DNA of 10,441 nucleotides from Clostridiaceae bacterium (GTDB lineage: Bacteria; Bacillota; Clostridia; Oscillospirales; Acutalibacteraceae). Position numbers and translations under genes: made by a program. The stretch lies in contig JAEDML010000029.1 of the NCBI GenBank assembly GCA_016303035.1, forward strand, positions 1 to 10,441. Reading direction: 5' to 3'. The notes under the pieces were generated by a model that was not told where the DNA came from, did not search any database, and worked only from the letters and a program-made list of their open reading frames with translations. Position 1 is the first letter of the stretch; every line of letters starts with the position of its first letter. Positions 4,448 to 10,441 of this stretch are shown here, piece by piece.

Positions 4448-6838
4448 ATGAAAATTTCACTTAATCAGTTAAAAACCTATGTTGATATAAATGTACCTGT
4501 CCAAGAGCTGTGCGACCGTATGGTAATGGCAGGCTTTGAGGTTGAAAGCATTGAAAAACAGGGCGAGAATCTCGTAAATGTCGTAGCCGCAAGGATTCTG
4601 AAAATAACGCCCCACGAAAACAGCGATCATCTTCAGATTTGCCGGATGGATGTAGGCAGGGAAGAGCCTGTGCAGATTGTCACAGGTGCGCAGAATATTC
4701 ACGAGGGTGATTTGGTACCGGCGGCACTCGATGACAGCTATCTCCCGAACGGCGCTCACATTGTAGCAGGCAAGCTGCGCGGTGTGGAATCAAACGGAAT
4801 GTTGTGTTCAGGCGAGGAGCTTTGCCTTACCGAGGACGATTACAAGGGAGCCGGCGTTTACGGAATACTTATTTTGAATGAGGACTGCCCCGCAGGCACC
4901 GATATGCGCAAGGTTTTAGGTCTTGACGATTATATAATCGACTTTAAGATAACCGCCAACCGACCCGATTGCAACTGCTTTTTAGGCGTTGCCAAGGAGA
5001 TAAGCGTCGTGCTTAAAACTCCCTTTAAGGCACCTGTTCCGACATATAAAACCTCGGGCGGAAATGTAAACGATTTAATAAGCGTAGAGGTTAAAAATTA
5101 TGACCTTTGCCCCCGTTATATAGGCAGGGTTGTCAAGAATCTCAGAATAGGGGAATCTCCCGTATGGATGAAGAAGGCGCTTATAGCTTCGGGTATGCGC
5201 CCGATAAACAATATTGTAGATATTACAAATTTTGTTATGCTTGAAACGGGACAGCCGATGCACGCTTTTAATTATAACGATATATCAGAGCATAAAATCA
5301 TAGTAAGAAACGCGTCCGACGGAGAATCAATCACTACGCTTGACGGTCATACCTTTGACCTTAATTCCGATATGCTGGTAATAGCCGACGGCGAAAAGCC
5401 CTCCTGTCTTGCAGGTATAATGGGCGGCAGAGAAAGTGAGATTGAGTCGGACACAACTGATTTGTTCCTTGAATCCGCTAAGTTCCGCCGTGATAATATA
5501 CGGCATACAGGTCGTGCTCTCGGTATCAGAACCGAGGCCAGCGGCCGATATGAGCGCGGCGTTGATATTATGAATGTCGAATTCGCAATGAACCGCGCTT
5601 TGCAGCTGATTTACGAGCTTGACGCAGGCGATATTATCGACGGAGCAATCGACTGCAATAAGGGACTTCCCGAAGAGCGTGTTTTAAAGGTTACGACCGA
5701 CAGCATAACCGAGCTTATAGGCGTAATTGTTCCCGATGATACCATCGCAGAGATACTAAACAGTCTCGGTCTTAAAACCGAGCTTGACGGGAAAATGCTT
5801 ACCTGCCGTATTCCGTCGATACGCGACGATATTGAAGGTCGCGCCGATTTAGCCGAGGAAGTAATGCGTATATACGGTTACGACCATATCAAAGGCACCC
5901 CTATGAGGGGAAATGTTGTGCGCGGCACCAAACTTCCCGAACGCGTTAAGTGCGATAAAATCAAGGCGCTTATGAACGGACTGGGCGCTTATGAATGTAC
6001 CACATATTCGTTTATAGCTTCTAAGGCGGTAGATTCGCTTTTACTTAAAGAGGATGATGATCGCCGCAGACAGATACCGATAATAAATCCGCTCGGCGAC
6101 GAGTATTCGGTAATGCGTACCCAGCTTACAACAAGTATGCTGAATGTGCTTGCAACCAATATAAACCGTAAAAATACCGAGGGGCGTTTTTATGAAATAA
6201 GCAAGCGATTTTTATCGAAGCAGCTGCCTATAACCGAACAGCCTGAGGAACTGCCTGCAATGTCGGTTGGAATTTACGGCAAGGATGAGGATTTTTATAC
6301 CTTAAAGGGCATAATAGAAGCAATTATGCAGCTTTGCGGCGCGCATACGCAGTATGTGCGCAGTGACGAGCCGTATCTTCACCCGGGAAGACAGGCGCTT
6401 GTAAAGGCTAACAATATGCCGGTTGCCGTATTCGGCGAGGTTCATCCTGCGGTTGCCAACAGCTACGGAATAGATACGCGCGTATATGTTGCCGAAATTA
6501 AGCTGGATATACTCTTACAGATTAAAAAGCGCAAAACAACCTATAAGCCGCTTCCGAAATTCCCTGCGGTTGAGCGTGATTTTGCTATGCTGTGCGATAT
6601 TGATATTCCGGTAGGCGAGCTTGAAAAAGCAATCATCAGCGGCGGCAGCCGTCTGCTTGAAAGGGTAGAGCTTTTTGATGTTTATACCGGCTCGCAGATA
6701 CCGGACGGCAAAAAAAGCGTGGCTTTCAGCGTTTGGCTCCGTTCTGCCGACGGAACCCTTACAGATGACAAAATCGACGAGGTGAACGCCCGTATAATTA
6801 AAAAACTTGAGGCCGCAGGCGCCCAATTGCGAAAATAA
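4448..6838 (+). CDS. pheT: Phenylalanine--tRNA ligase beta subunit
   Basis: This is the large, non-catalytic and editing subunit that completes PheRS. It has 796 aa, a normal full length. In order it shows an EMAP-II-like tRNA/OB domain (about 40-150) with HENSDHLQICRMDVG and RGVESNGMLCSGEEL, then the B3/B4 editing domain with TGQPMHAFNYND, then B5 with the RADLAEEVMRIYGYDHI region, a degenerate class II core, and a C-terminal ferredoxin-like anticodon-binding domain starting near PLPKFPAVERDFAMLCD (about residues 700-796). The ATG at 4448 was chosen because GAGGGGAGAG (4432-4441) lies just upstream and the family begins MKxSxxWLxxYV; an upstream TTG at 4430 overlapping the pheS stop is rejected. 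It is co-transcribed with pheS. No terminator follows; the ireB promoter begins almost at its stop codon. Confidence 0.98.
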   Translation: MKISLNQLKTYVDINVPVQELCDRMVMAGFEVESIEKQGENLVNVVAARILKITPHENSDHLQICRMDVGREEPVQIVTGAQNIHEGDLVPAALDDSYLPNGAHIVAGKLRGVESNGMLCSGEELCLTEDDYKGAGVYGILILNEDCPAGTDMRKVLGLDDYIIDFKITANRPDCNCFLGVAKEISVVLKTPFKAPVPTYKTSGGNVNDLISVEVKNYDLCPRYIGRVVKNLRIGESPVWMKKALIASGMRPINNIVDITNFVMLETGQPMHAFNYNDISEHKIIVRNASDGESITTLDGHTFDLNSDMLVIADGEKPSCLAGIMGGRESEIESDTTDLFLESAKFRRDNIRHTGRALGIRTEASGRYERGVDIMNVEFAMNRALQLIYELDAGDIIDGAIDCNKGLPEERVLKVTTDSITELIGVIVPDDTIAEILNSLGLKTELDGKMLTCRIPSIRDDIEGRADLAEEVMRIYGYDHIKGTPMRGNVVRGTKLPERVKCDKIKALMNGLGAYECTTYSFIASKAVDSLLLKEDDDRRRQIPIINPLGDEYSVMRTQLTTSMLNVLATNINRKNTEGRFYEISKRFLSKQLPITEQPEELPAMSVGIYGKDEDFYTLKGIIEAIMQLCGAHTQYVRSDEPYLHPGRQALVKANNMPVAVFGEVHPAVANSYGIDTRVYVAEIKLDILLQIKKRKTTYKPLPKFPAVERDFAMLCDIDIPVGELEKAIISGGSRLLERVELFDVYTGSQIPDGKKSVAFSVWLRSADGTLTDDKIDEVNARIIKKLEAAGAQLRK

Positions 6839-6841
6839 GTC

Positions 6842-6870
6842 TTGAACTTTTAAATGTTTCGTTATAAAAT
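6842..6870 (+). promoter_or_regulatory. Promoter for ireB
   Basis: TTGAAC (6842-6847), a 17-bp spacer and TAAAAT (6865-6870) start four bases after the pheT stop. The predicted start near 6877 leaves a leader of about 18 nt holding the ribosome binding site GAGAGG. Read-through from pheT may add to expression. Confidence 0.55.
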
Positions 6871-6894
6871 AGATAAGTAAGAGAGGTGTTATTT

Positions 6895-7140
6895 ATGAAT
6901 GATAAAACAATGACCTTTTCACTGGGAAACCAGACCGAGCAGGAAATAAGAAGAATACTTATGTCGGTTTACGACGCCTTAAAGGAAAAGGGCTATAACC
7001 CGATAAATCAGATTGTCGGATACATTCTTTCGGAGGATCCGACCTATATCACCACGCATAATAACGCCCGAAATCTTATAAGACGAATTGACCGCGATAC
7101 ATTATTGCAAACGCTTGTAAAGTATTATCTTACGGCATAA
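6895..7140 (+). CDS. ireB: IreB family regulatory phosphoprotein (UPF0297)
   Basis: This small soluble protein of 81 aa belongs to the IreB/YrzL family. In Enterococcus faecalis, IreB is a substrate of the membrane Ser/Thr kinase IreK and a negative regulator of intrinsic cephalosporin resistance. The whole family signature is present: an N-terminal DKTMTF with threonines at 5 and 7, matching the phosphorylated region, then ALKEKGYNPINQIVGYILS (28-46), EDPTYI (47-52) and ARNLIRRIDRD (58-68). The start ATG at 6895 has GAGAGG (6881-6886) eight bases upstream. In many Firmicutes this gene is followed by ruvX (yrrK) and yrzB. Here it follows pheT and ends at a strong terminator, so it appears monocistronic. 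A role in envelope-stress signalling is inferred from the family only. Confidence 0.96.
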   Translation: MNDKTMTFSLGNQTEQEIRRILMSVYDALKEKGYNPINQIVGYILSEDPTYITTHNNARNLIRRIDRDTLLQTLVKYYLTA

Positions 7141-7152
7141 TTTTGATTTAAT

Positions 7153-7210
7153 AAAAAGAGCATATTCTGCTTTATCCGTTAAACGGCAGGCAGGATATGC
7201 TCTTTTTTTA
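7153..7210 (+). terminator. Strong intrinsic terminator after ireB
   Basis: An 18-bp stem (7153-7170 with 7190-7207, one T-G pair) reads AAAAAGAGCATATTCTGC on its left arm and ends in a T-run. Its 19-nt loop holds a second small hairpin, CCGT-TAA-ACGG (7176-7186). The A-run at its left edge means it could also act on the minus strand. Confidence 0.92.
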
Positions 7211-7273
7211 TTTGCAGAATTTTGTTAAATATTTTAACGGTTTTTTGACAATAATAATACAAGGGTGACTTTG

Positions 7274-7786
7274 ATGGTTATACTTTTTTCCGGAAGAAAA
7301 AGTCCTGTTGAAAGGGAAATCATAAGCATACTCACAAGCTACGGCGCCGATTATATATCGGATAAGAGGGTTTATGCCGGAGACGGTCCCTTTACAATTA
7401 TCAGCGAATATAAGAAAACCGATATAAATGTAAAAAGCGGAGTGGCCGTCTTTATTGACGATACCGACCGCTTTGAGGGACAGATTTTTCCGAAGGGCAT
7501 AACCGGAGTATGCGAAGACACCAATCAAAAGGCACTTGAAATTTTCAGGGAAAGTAATATTCCTATAATAAGCTGCGGTATGAACGCTAAGAATACCGTT
7601 ACGCTTTCCAGTCTTAACAGTCCGACACTTTTAGCCTCGCTTCAGCGCACGGTTACCGATAAGCTTGGGCGCAGCGTAGAACCGTGCGAGTTTAAAATAA
7701 GACCGTGTAAAAAGTATTCCACCTTTGCGGTCACGGCAAGCGTCGCTGTGCTTCTGCTGCACGGTATTATACCCGACGCCTTTTAA
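7274..7786 (+). CDS. Uncharacterised 170-aa protein, weakly Mur-ligase-like
   Basis: I do not firmly recognise this protein. It is soluble, with alternating strands and helices. A first segment, MVILFSGRKSPVEREIISIL, is followed by the hydrophobic strand GVAVFIDD (56-63) and the strand IPIISCGMN (96-104) leading into AKNTVTLSSL (105-114). The C-terminal KKYSTFAVTASVAVLLLHGIIP (147-167) resembles the end of a Mur-ligase central domain, where a hydrophobic helix precedes 'LGI/HGI'. There is no P-loop GKT motif, so ligase activity is not expected. The resemblance is my inference and weak. ATG at 7274 was chosen because AAGGGTG (7261-7267) is a good ribosome binding site for it; a GTG at 7265 lies inside that site. 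The next gene follows after 29 nt in the same direction, so they are probably one unit. I see no convincing promoter between the ireB terminator and this gene. Confidence 0.7.
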   Translation: MVILFSGRKSPVEREIISILTSYGADYISDKRVYAGDGPFTIISEYKKTDINVKSGVAVFIDDTDRFEGQIFPKGITGVCEDTNQKALEIFRESNIPIISCGMNAKNTVTLSSLNSPTLLASLQRTVTDKLGRSVEPCEFKIRPCKKYSTFAVTASVAVLLLHGIIPDAF

Positions 7787-7815
7787 TTATATTTAAACTT
7801 TAAGGGGGATTTGCA

Positions 7816-8115
7816 ATGCTGTTTAAAACCAGAAAGAATTTTGCCGTATCTATTATAGTAATAAGCATAGCGATAATAGTTATAATCGTCACCGCAGGCT
7901 TTGCGGCAGGCGAAAAGAAGGATTCGCCGCGCGGATGTGTATTAAAGGCATATAAGAACACCGTCGCGCTGTTTGTCGACGGTGAGCTTGAAAGAGTATA
8001 TTCCGATATAGTGCTTGACACGCTTCCCGAACAGGATATATACCAGCTTAAAAACGGTATAGCCTTTGATACAAGGGAAGAGGCAGAGCGAGCGATTGAA
8101 GATTACGACGGATGA
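7816..8115 (+). CDS. Membrane-anchored protein with BofC C-terminal-like domain
   Basis: This 99-aa protein has a basic N terminus and one hydrophobic helix (about residues 9-30) that looks like an uncleaved membrane anchor, with a small domain after it. That domain follows the BofC C-terminal pattern: a strand VLKAYKNTVALFVDGE (42-57), then LPEQDIYQLKNGIAFDTREEAERAIEDY (70-97), with the LPxxD, L-x-GI and EE-x5-EDY positions conserved. BofC itself is a sporulation checkpoint protein acting on the SpoIVB protease, but many Clostridia carry short anchored proteins with only this domain, whose function is not known. The start at 7816 has a strong AAGGGGGA site (7802-7809). It probably shares a transcript with the 170-aa gene upstream. 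Its TGA stop lies one base from the convergent UPF0340 stop. Confidence 0.75.
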   Translation: MLFKTRKNFAVSIIVISIAIIVIIVTAGFAAGEKKDSPRGCVLKAYKNTVALFVDGELERVYSDIVLDTLPEQDIYQLKNGIAFDTREEAERAIEDYDG

Positions 8116-8116
8116 T

Positions 8117-8653
8117 TTATGTCTTTCCGTTGTCATAGTGTGCGCGTTCGCCGCCGATAAATTTCGGTCTTACCCGAGCCGCCAGCACGACGGCGGAGCC
8201 TATTCGGTTATTTTTAAGTCTTACGGGCACCGCGACGTGTTTTAGGTGCATACCTATCATGGTATAGCCTATATCAAGACCTGCATCGGCCTTTATTTCC
8301 TCAACGGCAACAGGGTCGTCAAAGGCGGCATACGCCGCCGAGGCGAATGAACCGCCGGCTTTGGGAAACGGAACAACGTTTACTTCCTCTAAAAAGGCTG
8401 CCGCGGCGCGTTCGGTAATTATTGCGCGGTTTAGGTGTTCACAGCACTGAGCGGCTACGTAAACTCCTTTTTCCTTTGCGGCGGCATATATGCCGCCGAA
8501 TACCTTGGTGCCTATTTCGGGCGAGGAGCCTGTTCCGATTTTCTCGCCTGAAATTTCGCTTGTAGAACAGCCTACTACCAAAATCTGTCCGGACTTTAGT
8601 CCTGCTGTTTCTATAATCTCACGTGCAGTGTTATATGCCTGCTTTTCATACAT
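8117..8653 (-). CDS. ywlG: UPF0340/YwlG family protein (TIGR01440)
   Basis: This 178-aa protein of the UPF0340 family matches the size of Bacillus subtilis YwlG, and its biochemical function is not established. Family segments are clear: ILVVGCSTSEISGEKIG (24-40), VYVAAQCCEHLNRAII (64-79) with the Cys pair and His that look like an active or metal site, NVVPFPKAGGSFASAAY (92-108), and GLDIGYTMIGMHLKHVAVPVR (125-145). The ATG at 8653 was chosen because AGGCGGT sits seven bases before it; a GTG at 8662 falls inside that site. The ribosome binding site overlaps the ligA stop region, with 12 nt between genes, so it is in an operon with ligA. It ends one base from the convergent BofC-like gene. 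Confidence 0.93.
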   Translation of the reverse strand: MYEKQAYNTAREIIETAGLKSGQILVVGCSTSEISGEKIGTGSSPEIGTKVFGGIYAAAKEKGVYVAAQCCEHLNRAIITERAAAAFLEEVNVVPFPKAGGSFASAAYAAFDDPVAVEEIKADAGLDIGYTMIGMHLKHVAVPVRLKNNRIGSAVVLAARVRPKFIGGERAHYDNGKT

Positions 8654-8665
8654 AATGATCACCGC

Positions 8666-10441
8666 CTATTTAATCATATCGTTAAATTTTTCTTCGTCTA
8701 TTACGGGTATTCCGAGGCTGTTTGCCTTATCAAGCTTACTGCCTGCCTGCTCGCCCGCAAGTACAAAGGAGGTCTTTTTAGAGACCGAGGACGACACCTT
8801 ACCGCCGAAGCTTTCAATTACCGCCGCGGCTTCGTTTCTTGAATAACCCGAAAGCGTTCCCGTAAGCACAAAGGTAAGTCCCGAGAATCTTGTATCCTCA
8901 ACCTTGTGAAGGGATTTCATATTAAGCCCCAATACGCGCAGTCTTTCAATCATTTTTCTCGTTTCGGGCAGAGCGAAGAATTCCGCCGCTGCCTTTGCAA
9001 GAATTGCTCCGAAGCCGTCTATCGCCTCAAAATCCTCGGCGGTTGCGTTCATAACCGCGTCAATATCCCCGAAATTATCCGATAACAGCTTTGCCGCCTT
9101 ACTGCCTATGTGGCGTATTCCAAGCGCGAATATAAGGCGCGAAAGGTCGTTTGATTTAGATTTTTCAACGGCGTTTATAAGGTTTGATGCAGATTTATCG
9201 CCTATGCGCTCCAGCTGTGAAATGGTTTCGGCTTTAAGGGTATAAATATCGTCTATATTTTTTATGAGCCCTGCGTCAAGCAGCTGCTTTAAAACGGCGG
9301 GACCCAGTCCCTCAATATCCATAGCGTCACGCGAGGTAAAGTGTATCAGATGTCTTAATAACTGCGCGGGACAGTCGGCGTTTGTACAGCGCGTTACCGC
9401 TTCGCCCTCCTCACGGTAAACGGGCGAACCGCACGACGGACAGGTTTTCGGCATATGAAAAGGCACCGGATTATCCCCGTGCTTTGAAACCGACAGTACC
9501 TCGGGTATAATATCTCCCGCCTTGCGTACTACAACGGTATCGCCTATGCATATGTTCTTGGAAGCAATAAAATCCTCATTATGCAGTGTGGCGCGGCTTA
9601 CCGTGGTTCCTGCTAACTGTATCGGGTCGAATTCGGCGGTGGGCGTAAGCGCGCCTGTTCTGCCGACGTTTATTTCTATCTTCTTTAAAACGGTCTCCTT
9701 TTCTTCGGGAGGGTACTTGTATGCCGCCGCCCATTTGGGATATTTTGCGGTACTTCCGAGTTCTTGCCTGTAAGCAAGGTTATCTACCTTTATAACGGCG
9801 CCGTCAATATCGTAGGAAAGCTCGCCGCGGCTGTCGCCTATACGCTTAATTTCTTCAATAACCTCATCTGTACTGCTGCATTTTTTATATGACGGCAGGG
9901 TGTGAAAGCCGAGGGACTTCAAAAAATCAAGCGTTTCAATATGGCTCTCAAAGCTTTTTCCGCTTATGCGCTGAATGTTAAATATAAATATGTCAAGTCC
10001 GCGCTGTGCGGTTATTTCGGAATTTTTCTGTCTTAATGAGCCTGCGGCGGCGTTTCGCGGATTTTTTGCCGGGGCTTCGCCCATAAGCTCCTGCCGCTCA
10101 ACAAGCCTTAAAAAGCTCTCTTTGGGCATATAAACCTCTCCGCGGACTTCAAGCTCTCCTTCAAAATCAATTACCTTCGGTATACTCTTGATTTCAAGCA
10201 GATTTGCCGTAACATCCTCGCCGGTAACGCCGTCTCCTCTTGTAGAGCCGCGAAAGAAAAGTCCGTTGTTGTATTCAAGTGAAACCGAAAGACCGTCAAT
10301 CTTAGGCTCCACCGAAAACGAGGTTTTAGACATATCGATTTTTTCTGAAAAATCACGAAGCTCGTCAAAGCTGAACACATCCTGAAGACTTTCCATTTTA
10401 ACGGTATGCTCTACGGGAGAAAACAGCTTTAAAGCCGCTCC
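8666..10441 (-). CDS. ligA: NAD-dependent DNA ligase LigA, 5' end outside window
   Basis: LigA seals nicks in DNA during replication and repair, using NAD+ as AMP donor. 591 residues are visible. The frame stays open through the window edge (the 15 codons before the Met at 10396 read GAALKLFSPVEHTVK), so roughly 60-80 N-terminal residues of domain Ia are cut off and the Met at 10396 is internal. Numbering from that Met, the catalytic lysine is K32 in EPKIDGL, followed by STRGDGVTGEDVT (51-63), DGAVIK (198-203) and WAAAYKYPP (222-230). The OB-fold region is next, then a four-cysteine zinc site (C319, C322, C337, C342), helix-hairpin-helix repeats (about 355-480) and a C-terminal BRCT domain (about 504-576) with FVLTGTL. 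All domains are intact. It is followed by ywlG after 12 nt. The promoter is outside the window. Confidence 0.98.
   Translation of the reverse strand, partial: GAALKLFSPVEHTVKMESLQDVFSFDELRDFSEKIDMSKTSFSVEPKIDGLSVSLEYNNGLFFRGSTRGDGVTGEDVTANLLEIKSIPKVIDFEGELEVRGEVYMPKESFLRLVERQELMGEAPAKNPRNAAAGSLRQKNSEITAQRGLDIFIFNIQRISGKSFESHIETLDFLKSLGFHTLPSYKKCSSTDEVIEEIKRIGDSRGELSYDIDGAVIKVDNLAYRQELGSTAKYPKWAAAYKYPPEEKETVLKKIEINVGRTGALTPTAEFDPIQLAGTTVSRATLHNEDFIASKNICIGDTVVVRKAGDIIPEVLSVSKHGDNPVPFHMPKTCPSCGSPVYREEGEAVTRCTNADCPAQLLRHLIHFTSRDAMDIEGLGPAVLKQLLDAGLIKNIDDIYTLKAETISQLERIGDKSASNLINAVEKSKSNDLSRLIFALGIRHIGSKAAKLLSDNFGDIDAVMNATAEDFEAIDGFGAILAKAAAEFFALPETRKMIERLRVLGLNMKSLHKVEDTRFSGLTFVLTGTLSGYSRNEAAAVIESFGGKVSSSVSKKTSFVLAGEQAGSKLDKANSLGIPVIDEEKFNDMIK

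Noticed and set aside
7245..7250. TTGACA as -35 box for the 170-aa gene
   Set aside because: A -10 at normal spacing would fall at 7268-7273, next to the start codon, with no fitting hexamer.
8654..8662. GTG start at 8662 for ywlG
   Set aside because: It overlaps the best ribosome binding site, which fits ATG 8653.
10397..10441. LigA as a complete gene starting at Met 10396
   Set aside because: The frame is open to the window edge with LigA-like residues (FSPVEHTVK) before this Met, so it is internal.

Overview
The window looks like chromosomal DNA of a low-to-moderate GC Firmicute of class Clostridia, probably an Oscillospirales/Ruminococcaceae-type anaerobe. This is inferred from AGGAGG-type ribosome binding sites, a T-box in front of pheST, an IreB (UPF0297) gene, a YwlG-like UPF0340 gene next to ligA, and an array of small hairpins joined by a TATGTAAT linker. 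No species can be named from the sequence alone.

Layout. Positions 1-81 hold the 3' end of a tRNA-Asn gene and its terminator. Positions 84-270 hold a non-coding array of eight short hairpins separated by 8-nt linkers. The linker reads TATGTAAT in the left half and its reverse complement in the right half, so the block is mirror-symmetric. Its right edge supplies the -35 box of a promoter for a small, AT-rich, unrecognised lipoprotein gene (308-814), which ends at a strong hairpin terminator. A degenerate copy of one array segment lies beyond that terminator. On the minus strand follows a two-gene operon, an SPFH membrane protein and a ribbon-helix-helix protein, with overlapping TAATG stop/start. 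A perfect palindrome covers the -10 box of its promoter and is a good candidate autoregulatory operator.

Divergent from it on the plus strand are 5-formyltetrahydrofolate cyclo-ligase, then a complete phenylalanine T-box (specifier TTC, terminator and antiterminator), pheS and pheT. ireB follows from its own promoter and ends at a strong terminator. Next come an unrecognised 170-aa gene and a small membrane-anchored protein with a BofC-C-terminal-like domain.

The right end is a minus-strand operon: ligA (its 5' end is cut by the window edge) followed 12 nt later by a UPF0340/YwlG-family gene. That gene converges on the BofC-like gene with a single base between the two stop codons.

Most of the window is housekeeping: translation, folate, DNA ligation and a cell-envelope stress regulator. 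The parts most worth a second look are the mirror-symmetric hairpin array with its attached lipoprotein gene and remnant repeat, and the SPFH-RHH operon with its promoter-embedded palindrome.
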